Below, piece by piece: positions 1-13,100 of a DNA stretch of 64,000 nt (position 1 is the first letter of the stretch; each line of letters opens with the position of its first letter). The position numbers were made by a program, and so were the translations under genes. This DNA is from Anthopleura xanthogrammica (taxonomy: Eukaryota > Cnidaria > Anthozoa > Actiniaria > Actiniidae), in contig OZ025216.1 of the NCBI GenBank assembly GCA_964019055.1, forward strand, positions 11,854,914 to 11,918,913. The letters are read 5' to 3'. The notes under the pieces were generated by a model. It saw nothing but the letters and a program-made list of their open reading frames with translations. It did no database searches and was not told the DNA's origin.

Positions 1-1104
1 GGTTATCCTTGAATCAAAGAGACTCGAAAACTCTAGACCAGTATCTTGTGACCTCACAATCACACAAGGGAAGGGACGGTTTCTTGGCATGCGCAGAGGT
101 CAGTCTTTTGACAGCGTAATGCATGACAAGAAACAGCTTGGCTCAGTCAAGTCGATTCAAGTAGCATGCAAGTAAATCTGTTGGTACCACCTTTGATTGT
201 CCTTACGAGAAAGAAGCTGTATTTTCACGAACCAGGTAGATAATTGTTCGAGCTTTTTGTGGCAAAATTCGCAAGCTCAGCATATAACTTCTAGCCGAGC
301 ATCTTGGAATTATTGGCCATCAGCTAAGTGAATTATCTATATTGCACAAGTGAATATTTGACGGAATCACGAAAGCTCTCTCCCTAAAAAATAAGGATTT
401 TAAAGGTAAGAACATGATAATTTAGTTATTTTATGAACATATTTTTTTACCTTATTTACTATTACTATTACTATTACTGTAAGATGTTGCACTCTTCTTA
501 GTACGAGTATTGACTTAATTTCAGTCCAGTTCAATCACTATATTCGAAAGTAAAGTTCACCGTATAAAATCTGGAGTTTAAATGATATTTTCGCTAATTT
601 TTGAAGCTATAAAAGATAGTAATTTTAGGTACATTAAACAAACTAAGAACTAAACAAACAACTGAACGTAATAATGCAACTAAACCAGGGCTCCACTTAT
701 CACCTTTAAGTGATAACGATTGTACATGTCTACTCTATAGCCGTCTTCTTCATCTACACTTTACTTTATACTCGGTACTATATTTATTTGTACTGTTCAT
801 ACTATAAAGATACAGAGTTTATGAAGATTTCCATGCACACTTGCAATTGTAAATTCTAGAAATTAGAACTAGAAATGATAGTACAAGTAACTGATGATGA
901 ACTATTGACACTGCTGACAGCCGTCAGAGGAGAGGAGATAGGAGAGGAGAGGAGGGAGGGGGGAGGTTGGGGAAGTTTCGGCACTTTTTTGAAATGGTCA
1001 TACACCGCATGACAAGATAACTGTCAAGTCTTCTTTTTTTAAATGTTTTTATCTTGCATTTTAAATCCCAATCCGCGTCGTTCTCTTCCAGACGGTAAAA
1101 CGCC
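1..1104. other. Upstream non-coding region of the GPCR gene
   Basis: No coding region can be supported here. The stretch is AT-rich, with a short TTACTA trinucleotide run near 455-480 and a purine-rich G/A tract at about 925-970 just before the GPCR start. It probably contains the promoter and 5' untranslated region of the GPCR gene, but no decisive core promoter motif was identified. Confidence 0.5.
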
Positions 1105-2436
1105 ATGTCGGTCCAATACTGTTCTGAAGAAGCAATGGAGTATGGAAGACGCAGTCGTTTTGAAGGTTTCCCTGATAAGCAAGCCATGACAGTTACCCGG
1201 TATGTTTTCGGCAGCATCCAAGGAATCCTTCTTATTCTGGGCCTCATCATTAACTTCCTCATTTGTTTTGTGATGGTTAGACGACAGAAAGTCAAGAAAA
1301 ACCTTTCGAATTTCTTCCTCTTCAACCTCTCACTGACTGAACTTGTCCTCTGGATGATTTTACTACCTCTGATGGTGATCCTCAGTATTGCGCAAGTCAA
1401 AACAAACATCCCTTGTAAGATCCTCGTGTTCAGCATTTGCACATGCGTGGCTGTAATATTTGGTCTTCTTGCCGCGATTGCGATCGACCGCTACACAAAT
1501 ATTGTGACACCTCTCAAAGGAATCACAATGGAGGAACGGAAATTCACAGCTCTTGGTGTTGTTTGGTTTACAGCCATCGTTTTGTCAGCGCCCTTTCTTT
1601 ATAGTGTCGAAATGCGTGTACTTTCCATGGATTTTAGTACTCGCGCTGTTGTGGAAGGAAAGTTTAACTCCAGTACTCACTCAGCTAAACCTCCCGCACC
1701 CAAGCTGAAGTGGACGTATATAAATAGCCATAACGCTCGCCATGTACACCACAAACACCACAGCGTGACAAACGTGACAGGTAACGCTACACACACCGGA
1801 AGTGGTGGTAACACAACGGGATTCAATTCAACTTTTTATGATAACACAACGTGTATTCTACCGTTACGTGTGTGTGATATTCCAGCTGAACTTCGAGGAC
1901 AAATCTCGTGCTCGATCTTTTTTATTTTCGCTTTCGTACTTCCATTGGTTTTGATCCTAGTTGCCTACGGTAAAGTGGTCCAGCGGCTATGGATAAGAAG
2001 CCGGACCTCAGATGCTAAAGGCACGGCCGCCAAGGCAAAGCTGCGCGCAGTGCGCATGCTCATACTAGTGGTGCTGACCTTCTTGATCACGGACGGTCCT
2101 TGGGTTGTAATGGGTCTTTTGTATTCTTTCAAACCACGTGATGTAATACCGTTGCAAAGTCACTTCATTGCCTTAGCAATAGTCGGAACGTTGTTCTATG
2201 CAAGTGCTGTTCTTACTCCAACGATCCATGCCTTCCACAGTTCTACCGTTCAGAGAGAAATCGTCGCAGTTCTGTGCTGTCGTTTCAGAGAGTCATCTTT
2301 ACTGGCTTCATCTACGTCTTCTCTTATATCGAATAGGAGGTATCGGAGTATTCACTTTACGAGGAACAAAGAAACTTTGACAGAAGACAATACTTCAAGC
2401 GCCGATCAACAGGTCTCAAAGGCAGAAGTCGAGTAA
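1105..2436 (+). CDS. Rhodopsin-like (class A) orphan G-protein-coupled receptor, intronless
   Basis: A 443-residue plasma-membrane receptor with seven hydrophobic segments: TM1 about 33-58 (N50), TM2 68-94, TM3 104-127 ending in a clear DRY motif at 128-130, TM4 147-167 (W154), TM5 268-292 (P280), TM6 315-340 and TM7 352-377. C104 at the top of TM3 can pair with C250 or C257 in extracellular loop 2. That loop is unusually long (about 170-265), rich in His, and carries several N-glycosylation sequons between 188 and 248. Several family motifs are altered: TM2 has Glu (E79) where Asp is usual, TM6 reads TDGPW instead of CWxP, and TM7 reads TPTIH instead of NPxxY. The C-tail is Ser/Thr-rich. The ligand cannot be told from sequence. 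The first Met of the open frame is used; the gene is one exon, as many cnidarian class A receptors are. Confidence 0.88.
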   Translation: MSVQYCSEEAMEYGRRSRFEGFPDKQAMTVTRYVFGSIQGILLILGLIINFLICFVMVRRQKVKKNLSNFFLFNLSLTELVLWMILLPLMVILSIAQVKTNIPCKILVFSICTCVAVIFGLLAAIAIDRYTNIVTPLKGITMEERKFTALGVVWFTAIVLSAPFLYSVEMRVLSMDFSTRAVVEGKFNSSTHSAKPPAPKLKWTYINSHNARHVHHKHHSVTNVTGNATHTGSGGNTTGFNSTFYDNTTCILPLRVCDIPAELRGQISCSIFFIFAFVLPLVLILVAYGKVVQRLWIRSRTSDAKGTAAKAKLRAVRMLILVVLTFLITDGPWVVMGLLYSFKPRDVIPLQSHFIALAIVGTLFYASAVLTPTIHAFHSSTVQREIVAVLCCRFRESSLLASSTSSLISNRRYRSIHFTRNKETLTEDNTSSADQQVSKAEVE

Positions 2437-4128
2437 AGACTAAGAACGAGTGCTATTGACCATGATGCTTTGCGTCGGTGAGAAACTAAATATTGAGTTA
2501 TTCATTATAAAACGCAGAACTTTTGATTTAAGTTTGCGTGTATTAGATTTTTTTTTAAATACATCCCACATGGAAAGGAGTGACCATGGATGATTAACCA
2601 CCAGCGACAAAGTCGACTTATTGGGTTAGCTGGTCATAGCAAGGGGTTAATCATCTATAGCTATTTTTGGTGGGGCCGATTAGGCTTCTGGCGAGCTTCC
2701 TGATGAGCTTCCTGATCAGTCTGTAAACCCAGGGATAGTGGTGTCCTTGCCAAAGTCTCCGAAAGACCGGCCAATATTATCGTGGTCGTAATTAAAGCTG
2801 CTCGCTTACGATTGTCGCAAGGAAAGCTTCATCTTTACAAATTATAACAGTACAACTCAGGGGATCCAAACAAATGTTTTTCTTCACATAAAATTATAGA
2901 TTGTAAGAATATCAAATTTATTTGCTCAAAGATCTTCTAAATCAATTTAAAAAATAACTTGATAAAGACCAAAGTAAAACTTCTGTTACGTAATTGATGT
3001 GCAAAGTCTGTCACCGATCAACGGTACTTCTAAGCAATACTATGTGCAGGGTACTGATGCGTTGATTAAATACTAAATGCGATGCCTCCTCTCCTAAATA
3101 TTATTTTTGCCAGGTTAACTAACACAAGGAATTGAAGCAGGGACTAAGGGGGAGGGGGTACACAAGGGTTTTGCACTGACTTAGCTATGACAAATGCGTC
3201 ATTATGGGAGAGGAAAATAAGACGCTCAAGCCCCTTAGAGGCCGTGTAAATGCAGATAGGGTGACCTTGGTGCTAGGTGCTAGCGGTAGGGTCACCTTCA
3301 TGTCAAATAGGGCCTAAAACCCAGGGTAGACATGGGCACCAACAACAGGTTAGTCCCTGCAGCAGAGAGGCCCTACCTTTTAAACTCTTCCTGGTAATAA
3401 AATGTCACTAATAAATATTCTACATGAAATAAACCCTCTACACTTTGGACATAACATTTTTTCCATCTTAGACAAAAATATAAAACAGAAATGAAGCGTT
3501 AGAAGTAATTGTGGTATTGTAAAATTTTCAAAATGCTGATCGTTTTCTTGAGTATTATGTCTTTCTTAACCACCTTGTAACTTAATCAAAATAAGTCTTA
3601 TAATCAGGAGTATTATTTCTTAAATTGTTTCCTGGTCACAAAAGTAGACCGACCCTTGCACGTGACGCTTAAGCAGCTCCAAGACAAAAAAAATTTCAAT
3701 CTCCTGAGAAACGGAAACCTATTGTTTTTAATTCTCAAAATTAAGCTGCATTCCGAATTGCTGCAAGGGGTCTATAGAGAATCTTCCTCAAGTGAGAATA
3801 GGAAAATCATTACGTCCAAAGTGTAATTTGAATTACATTTTCTCAGCCAATTTCATTAATAAATTGCTAGAGTGCTCTGTGGCATTTCTATTAACAAGAA
3901 GCCCACATTGGATAAAGTAAAAAAGTGGATAAAGTAAAAAAGTACATAAAGTAAAAACTTCATCCAAGATGAGCCTCCGTGCATGTGTCCTATTTGGTGC
4001 GTAACTTGTGTGTGCTCACGGACGCTGTCTGCTAAAAGATCACCAGTTTATATACATGAAACTTCCTGTCGAAACGACAAAAGTCGTGCACGACAGTCGT
4101 GAACGATAAATCGTGTGTCGTAGGTCGC
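2437..4128. other. Intergenic region between convergent GPCR and SLC44A genes
   Basis: No gene is supported. The region holds a small hairpin at about 2590-2655 (GATTAACC-type arms around a GACAAAGTCG loop) and one full copy of a short TIR element at 3645-3774, listed separately. Near 3915-3955 there is a short direct repeat built on the word gataaagtaaaaa. The rest presumably contains the 3' untranslated regions of the two convergent genes. Confidence 0.5.
3645..3774. mobile_element. Short MITE-like element with TAGACC..CCTTGCA termini (full copy)
   Basis: The left end reads TAGACC then CCTTGCACGTGAC, followed by AGCAGCTC. The right end is the inverse, with GAGCTGC-like sequence leading to TGCAAGGGGTCTA, so the termini are inverted repeats about 13 bp long with a longer imperfect inner match. 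A left half is found at 12348-12413 and a right half at 60935-60993, which shows that this is a dispersed family. It has no coding capacity, so it is called a non-autonomous DNA element by inference. Confidence 0.6.
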
Positions 4129-7100
4129 TTAGTCGCTATCGGGCTTTTTGTTCTTTTTGCCCAAGATTTTCTTGAGAGACTTGGTCATGTAGTATGGCTT
4201 CTGTTCTGATCCATCATTACGCTCCAAGTCTTCCACTATGGGGAAAAAACAGGAAACAAAAATATACAACTGACTGGCGTTGGTGGTAATACACTCCCTA
4301 GTTAACAGCTCAAACCCCAGAAACACAGCCTAGAAAGAAGAGGGCTTCCTATCCAATGCTCAAGCTATGGAGCCAGGTTCTCTGTGCTACCACTAGAGTA
4401 TTTCCACTGAATTTCAAATTTTACCCCAAGGGGACCTCAATCTTAGAGAGATCAATAAAAATACTTACAGAAACAAAGGAATACGGTGTCGATGGCCATG
4501 TTATACACGCTGAAAAACACTGCAGTGATGACGTATGAACCAATGACAATGATCTGCAAGAAAGACGAACCACAGTAGAAGTTAACCAAAATGTTCAACT
4601 ACTCCTGACATAACGATCTTTTAGTCTAAAAAGACTGTTCAATTTGTTGTAAGTCATTGTAAGCGGTGTGTTTTCCTCCCCCCGCAAAAATCAACTTCTA
4701 AACTGATCCTATTCGATCATGGAACGAGGGCCACAGGTTTGTTAGCCAATCACTATTAAATGCTACCCTCGAAAAAGCAGGGACGATTTTCTATTGATTT
4801 TTCGCCATTTTCCCGCCAATTTTCCAACCATGTGCAGTAAGTATGGCTTTCGTGTATAATGTGTTTTTTACGATGGCCATCTTTTTTGGCTTCTGTTTTG
4901 AACTCTTGTTGACTAACTGCATCAATAGTTTTTGAGCAAAAGATTTTTTTTTTTTTTCACGGAAAAAAAATTGATGTTAAATTCTGCAAGAAAGAAGCTG
5001 CGAGGTGCGGTTAGTGAGAACAGTAGTAACTAAGCATAGTTTTACTTACGAATACTGGGGCGAGATAGTAGTTCAGGTTCTGTTGTCTCTTGAACCAGTA
5101 GAAACTCCCAACAGCTGAAACATAAGAAATACAGGTTGTTACGTGACAAACAGATTCTTATTTATAAAATTTCTTATTTATAAAATCACTGAAACCGAGA
5201 GCTGTATAACTCTCACAAGCTTGTACTCTGATAATTTTTTACTCGCTTGGGAAAAACGTAGTCAAGATATTTATATTTGAAGAAAAAAATTATTCTAGAG
5301 ATTTAAATATCTATATTTCAATGAGCTTACCAATTGCAAATGTGATTGAAAGCTGTCCAATGAAGAGAATGAAATCCGTGACTTTATCGAGAACCACGAC
5401 CCTGAGTGATTGATGATACAATTATTAAGGTTGATAATGATAATAGCAATGGTGGTGATGGTGATATGATAATGATAATGATACTGCTGATGATGATGAT
5501 AATGAATGATGATGTATGATGATAGTGATGATGATAAATGATGATGATAGTGATGATAATGAATGATGATGATGTATGATGATAGTGATAGTGATGATGA
5601 TGGTGATGATAATACATGATAATACATGATAATACATGATAATACATGATGGTAATAGTGACGATGATGATGATTATGATGATGATGACAGTGATGATGA
5701 TGATGATGCATGATGATGATGATAGTGATAGTTATGATGATGATACATGATGATTACAGTGATGATGATGGTGATAGTGATGATGCATGATGATTACAGT
5801 GATGATGTTGGTGATAATAATGATAATGATGGTGGATCAACAACAGGCTTGAAAGACAAGATAATAAGGAAAGTTGTGCATGAGAAGAGGGTACATTTCT
5901 AATTCTCACCTCAAAATGTTTCTCATTAACAAGAAAAAGGCATTTTTCGCAGACACGCAGAAGTTTTTCCCATAGACAGCAATCTGAATGGGTAGAAAAT
6001 GAAAGAAATAATAAGAAATAAAGCAAGATAATCACCAAATAATGTTGAAAAGCTTAAGACAAACTGTACCTCGATGTACGCATTCTTGTTCAGGAATTTG
6101 AGGAATTTTTCCAAGCACCAAAAACAGCACTTCATACATCTATGGAAATGATATCGATACAGTTTTATAATTGATTAAAAACAGGTTGTAACATGACCTA
6201 CTATTAGATATCTAAAATACCAATGAATCAATGATTAGGATGTCCAATACATACTTGAGGATGTACTTGACAATCTCTCCCTGCTGACCAGGTTGCCCTG
6301 AAAGTAAAATTATCTCAAATGATTACAAAGTACTAGGTTTCTGGTGATTATTGGATAACAAAATACCGATACATTTAGTGGTTTAGTGGTGTGGTTATTA
6401 TGTGTCATCGTCATGTAGCATATGTCATATGGACGGTATGGTATGGCGTGGTACTTCTACAGTGCCACATGCTAAAGTTTGACTACATTTAATGTATTCG
6501 CATACTTCTATGCACTGGCTGCCTTATTTGGTAAAACCAACCAACTTCTCATTGAAATGTGTTGACAGTGTCACATACAAAATCCAGTGCATAAAAGTAT
6601 GTGAATACATTAAATGTTGTCATACTTTAGTGCGTTGTGCTGTGATATCAATAATGCAAAGAATTCTTTTACCTCTGAGCTTGTGATCCAAGTATTCCAG
6701 AGCAACTCTGATAAGCTGGACAATGGCGATAATCAGTGATCCAAAAGCCAATGACCCTGTGTGGTACCTGATACAATAACATGAAATTCAACCATTTGTT
6801 AGACAAAAGGGAGTAACTTAATTTATACAGACTATACTGTGGGATCAGTATGGCAACAGAGATAACATTTGCCTCAGGCCATTGTGGAGCTAATCTTTTA
6901 AGCTTTGGCTGTTGTATCCCAGTGTGGGTATAGAATTAGAATTGAGAAGTTTATTTTTAAGGAGGGACCAGGGAGAGGAAAACCAAAGAACCCGGAGAAA
7001 AACCTTGAATCACAGGAGAGAACCAACAAGGGAAGGATTCCAAGGAACTATAGAACACCTATGGGTCTGGAAGAAATATCTAAATAAGCTAATTTCAAGA

Positions 7101-10100
7101 GGTTTCAAATGGCTTAATAGTAACCTTATGGTGCGATAGAAGGAAGCAGAAACAGGGAAGGTTGGAATGTCCTGATGAAGAAACAAGCAAAGAAAACATA
7201 CATTGAAGTATTATACTTTACAGAGAATTATGTAACATTATTAAGTGACATGCACTTCATGAGTGGTATTGCGAGTCGTTTCTTGGCATCAAAATTTCAT
7301 TAATTCACACAGATTTCCTGGCGGGAAAATGGTACCCCCTCCCCCCATGATGGAGAACAGCTACACCTGTAATGCACCTCAATGATTGACAGATTGTTCT
7401 TCCTGGTTAATCACAACAACAAACAAACAAGCAAAACTTACATTCTTCTTGTCATAAGCCCAGTAGTAGGAAGCAAAGGCCCCAGCCAGTACACATTGAC
7501 CAAGAGCAATGATGAAATTCATCAACCAGAACCAACCAAACAGATGGTATACTTGCATCCCCAACAACACACTAGAAATAGAACAGCATTGAACATAAAT
7601 ATAACTAGAGGATGTACTACTGACAGTATTTAATCTAGGTCCTGGGTATAAAAAGACAGGAGGCATGTATGCTACAGGAACACATGTTTTTTCAGCACGA
7701 CATTCTCGTAGAGCCCAATGAAATCTAAATTAGTAGAACTTTTTGGCTTGGGCATAATGTTTTCCTATTTCAGAGCACTTCATTCTCTTGAGAATAAAAT
7801 TAATTGTTTGAGTTGTATCCATATTCATGTGTCTTCTCATGCGCAACAGTTAAACAAAGAAATGATACTCTAGGGAATGACACATGGTCTGAAAAACATT
7901 ATACCCAAGCCAAAAAGGTCTATTGACTTAATTTAATCCAAATCATGATCTTACTTGCTGTCACTGAAGTTCATAAACTTGCAAGTCAAGTTACCATTTA
8001 CTCCGTAGCTGCTTGCCAAGTTCTGTGTACAAAACATAATCATTATGTAATTATGAATCTGAATATCTTAGAACATATTTTTTGTAACCTAATTTCTCCT
8101 TTCTCTTTTCATTTCTCTCTTTTCTTAATTTATTCACTTTTACTTTTTGAATTTTTATTTCCATCCATCCATCCACCCATCCGTCCACTCATCCATCCAC
8201 TCATCTATCCACCCGTCCACCCATCCATCCACCCATCTATCCATCCATCCATCCACCCATCCAATCATGCATGCATCCACCCAGTTACCCATCATCCTTC
8301 CCTTTTCATAACATACCCCTGCGTATTCACATGCCGAGAGAACTGTTCCATTACTATCCACATTGGAATATGTAGGAGTACCAGCTGTCACCAAGAAACT
8401 GAAATTACTAGTTAAGGAAAATAATCTTCACGCATCATGGAATGAAATATAAGAGTTTATCCTTCCCAACAATGTACATTATGCATGTTGCTATAAATCT
8501 AACCAACCGAGTAAGTCAGTCAATTCAGTCAATTCAGTCAGTCAGTCAGTCAGTCAGTCAGTCAGTCAGTCAGTCAGTCAGTCAGTCAGTCAGTCAGTCA
8601 GTCAGTCAGTCAGTCAGTCAGTCAGTCAGTCAGTCAGTCAGTCAGTCAGTCAGTCAGTCAGTCAGTCAGTCAGTCAGTCAGTCAGTCAGTCAGTCAGTCA
8701 GTCAGTCAGTCAGTCAGTCAGTCAGTCAGTCAGTCAGTCAGTCAGTCAGTCAGTCAGTCAGTCAGTCAGTCAGTCAGTCAGTCAGTCAGTCAGTCAGTCA
8801 GTCAGTCAGTCAGTCAGTCAGTCAGTCAGTCAGTCAGTCAGTCAGTCAGTCAGTCAGTCAGTCAGTCAGTCAGTCAGTCAGTCAGTCAGTCAGTCAGTCA
8901 GTCAGTCAGTCAGTCAGTCAGTCAGTCAGTCAGTCAGTCAGTCAGTCAGTCAGTCAGTCAGTCAGTCAGTCAGTCAGTCAGTCAGTCAGTCAGTCAGTCA
9001 GTCAGTCAGTCAGTCAGTCAGTCAGTCAGTCAGTCAGTCAGTCAGTCAGTCAGTCAGTCAGTCAGTCAGTCAGTCAGTCAGTCAGTCAGTCAGTCAGTCA
9101 GTCAGTCAGTCAGTCAGTCAGTCAAGCAAACACACATGGCAGTTAAAACAAAATGATCATGATGAAGGATACGCTAGCACAGAAACAAACCATGAAAACA
9201 AGATGATTTGTAACAACCAGGGAATAATAGGAAAGAACAGTGAGAACACCATGTTGGTGATGGCCCTGCAGAAACAAAATATACATGAAATACCTTAGTT
9301 CCTAATTAAAATACCATAATTAATGTATCACAAAAAGCCATGTTTGATTTAGAAAGAATTTCTTGACAAGGAAACGATTTACATAATCTGATTATAGAGT
9401 GAACAAGAAAGAAACTTAAACACTGAGTGAAAAAGTTTTAACTGTGCTAAGCTTTTTTATGCAGTGTTTCTTTTAATCAGTTGTTGTATTCAAATGAATA
9501 AAATATTAAATAATAAAATAAGTTTTAAAACTTTTTTAAAAATTTATCCTACAACACCTGCTAGATTCTTTGATTAGGGCAATAGCAATCTGAATACGCT
9601 TTCTTAGAGCCAACAACAGTAAGACAAGAATTGCAAGGATAATACCAAGGATGATAGCTGCAAGAATATACAAAAAGGGCATTAAAATTTAACTGCAAAA
9701 TAATGAACATTGCAATTTAAGGCCTAGCTTAGACAGCGAATTTCACATGTGCCAAAGCTAATGGAAATGAGCAAAACCTATTGTTTGAATTCATTTGCAT
9801 TAGAATTGGCACATTCAAACGAAATTCAACATCTGAACCGGTCCTAAGATGATGTTACTGCTGTTATAGCTAGTACCAGGGATTGTGCTAAGATTTTGTA
9901 ATTTGTGTCCGGGGAATCATGTGTCTGGGCATATATTGGGCATATAATTGGCTAAATGCGATTTGAAAATTACAAACATTGAGTGAAAAGAAATTGGACT
10001 TTTCTAGCTAGTTCTCTTTTTAGAAAATAATGATACAGTATGTAAGGGAAAATAAGGTCTTTGTGTTTGTGTTCAATCCATTTATCTTGTAGCTGCTCAA

Positions 10101-13100
10101 TGCACAAGATAAGTTTATGTGGTCATTAAAAAATGAAATTCTAACCCTCAGGTCCCTAACATATTTGATGGCATTCTAGATCGCATTGGCCTCTTAAAAT
10201 ACTAAGGTAATACAATATAAATTCCAACAAAATTTCCTGTGTGACGCAACCCTGGCTGCTCTAAAATTGTGAAATTCAACTTACTGAGATAATACCAGGT
10301 TTCTGCATTATTTGTATACTGGTCCAGTCCACCTATCACTATGTCAACATTACTGGTAGCATTAGCATCTGACGACAACAGTTTGTATTGTGTCCAACTG
10401 TAGTATACACCTAGAGAGATAATTGATCTTATAATATAGACTTGCTTTTTGTCTCCTTTTTTTACCACTTAATAATTAATATAGGATATTACATGGGCGC
10501 ACGGAGTTACGAATTTTATCTTCGAGTGTTGAAAAGATATCTCCCGAGTGAGCGCAGCAAACAAGTGAGAGATTTTCAACACAAGAAGATAAAATTTGTA
10601 TCTCCAAGCACCCATGTAATATTCTGTTTATTATATAATAAATTATTATCAATGAAAAAGAAAATAACTCTTTTTCAAACTTTTTTCTGCTATAAGAAGT
10701 ATGTAACCATAGTGATGATATTTTCACATGTGAAAATATCAAATTTTTGAAATATAGAAATATATTAGGTATTTCATTGATAATCATATAATACTGTAAT
10801 ATTTTCATATTTTACAACCATCATTCCTAGTGAGGTTTGCTCCACATGCAATACCACTATACATTCATTGTTTACAACACTCACATGTTCATTTTACAAA
10901 CTAAGGAAAACTGTCCGAACAACCCTCATGGCAAGGGAAAGAACAACACATCAAACAAACTAAGCTGACGTATGCAGTTCAGAGCTCAAAATAACGGCCG
11001 GTCATCAGACAATGTCCGGCCACAATTGGATCTTGTCCAGACAAATCTTAGCCTTTTGACCAATAAAGTTTGCGCCAGAAATGTGGTGATATGGAGCTAA
11101 CACTAACTTGCCCAGTCATCATGACCGGCGACTGACCAAACATTATTTTAAGCCCTGGCAGTTTAGTTTAGAATTGAACTTGCGACCCCACAGTGGTGAA
11201 AGACAGAGCCTAATAGCAGCAGATGACACCATGATTATACCATATATATTTAGATGCTAAATAAGTGACTAAAAGATGCAAGATACTTACTAAAACCCAC
11301 AAGGGTAATGACTGCATATGTTGTCAACCAGACAAGAAAGCCAGCTACCCATCTGAATATTGAATTAAAATATTTAATAGATGTTGAAAACAGCTTTCAT
11401 TGTCATCATCTTCAAAATCAACAAACCTTGATCACAATAATTATGATTATGATCAACAACATGATTTTGTCATCATAGCTTTCATATCAAACTGCAAACA
11501 TTATTATTGTTAAATGATAATACGGACGACTATGGGACTCAGAAAAAATCTGAGCTATCATATCCAATGACAATATCAATATCGTCCATCATCATTATCA
11601 ACATCATCATCCTCACTATCTTCACCATCATCACCAACACCAACACACCACCATCATCACTTAATTTGTCATCTTCATCACCAACACCAACATCATCATT
11701 ATCACCATCCTAAACACTATAGTCATCCTCATCACCAACATCAGTCACTAACATCAGTCACCAACATCTGCATCATTTTTACTTAAGCTATCATCATCAT
11801 CCTTCTCCTCAACCTGACATCACCAATACCAATCATCATCAACATCATCATATTTATAATTGCATCATTGTAATTAACATCAATTTTATTCAATAAATGA
11901 TATATAGTAAATAAATAATATCATAATATTAATACTCAATAGATTCTGAATTTACAGCACTTTCCCATCACAAGTGCAAATTGCTGTTGCGACAAAATAA
12001 GGTTTTGGTGGATGTGGATCAAAGTGTTTCCATGACATTGTCGGCAAATACAAAGTTATCAGGAGCCACATGGAATGTTGCGGAAATGCCTTGATTGATG
12101 TCCACCAAACCCTACTTTGTTGCAACAGCAATTTATCGGATTTTGCATCTGTGATTGGGAAGTGCTGCAAATTAAATTAAGCAATATTTTGAGACCTTTA
12201 CTACGAACCTCATGATCAGAATGTAGATGAATGATGAAGCCATGGCAATACCAAGAGCCCTGTTAATACAAACAATAATTATCTAATAATTATTTAATAA
12301 TTAATTAATAATTAATGACTTTGAATTGAATTAACTTGGAAGCTTCATAGACCCCTTGCATGTGACATCAAAGCAGCTCAATTTGGAGGACAAAATAAGT
12401 TTATAACTTCAAGACGCTGGACTTAAACTATGAATATTTTTCAATCAGTCAACAAGAGCTCACCTCATGTAGAATCTATACTGAGAATATGGTCAGATGT
12501 GTGATAGACACTTTAAATGCTCATAAATACTTACGCTAAGATCCAATACCATGATTCCTGGACGTCGGCAATAATCTAAAATAAAACAAACTGTAGATAA
12601 GACATTTGTCTTTCATGAATTTCATGATGTGGACATGTCCAAGTTTTTATGTTCAGGGCCCAAAATAATGGCCGGCAAACGGTCAATGTCCGGCAAAATT
12701 TGGTACTTGACCGGTCAAATACGGTTATGAACGGACATGTTGACCAGCCATATTTGAAAAAAAGGAAGTAAAATATCATATGCTGGACATCTCGACCGGC
12801 ATATGAATGGCTGTTATTTTGAGCTCTCATGATGTGCCATCTTTAAATAAGAATCTTACCTTAAGCCCAAGGTTTTGTAGGTTCAGCAAAGCCGTCACAT
12901 ATCTATACAAACCAATTCATAGAAATTCAATGTTATCAAGGATATAAATTGTAGTATCTAAGCATTTTTTTGTTTTACTGACAGGTGGGAACTCAAGCCA
13001 CATGAATACCGATTAATGTATTTGCCGCTAATTACTGTTTCTGTATTTTGTCGGTAACATAAAACTGTTTGCAACTTTGAGCAAAGCTGCATTTTAAAAT

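Noticed and set aside
924..1442. Minus-strand frame overlapping the GPCR
   Set aside because: It is antisense to a well-supported GPCR and shows no recognisable domain.
5295..5711. Poly-His/Tyr open frames
   Set aside because: They come from the antisense of a GAT-type trinucleotide repeat in an SLC44A intron.
8535..9124. Possible CRISPR-like or tandem-spacer array
   Set aside because: The unit is a 4-nt microsatellite with no spacers, and the context is eukaryotic.
8442..9146. 234-residue open frame of repeating Ser-Val-Ser-Gln
   Set aside because: It is a translation of the (GTCA)n microsatellite inside an SLC44A intron, with no other coding signal.
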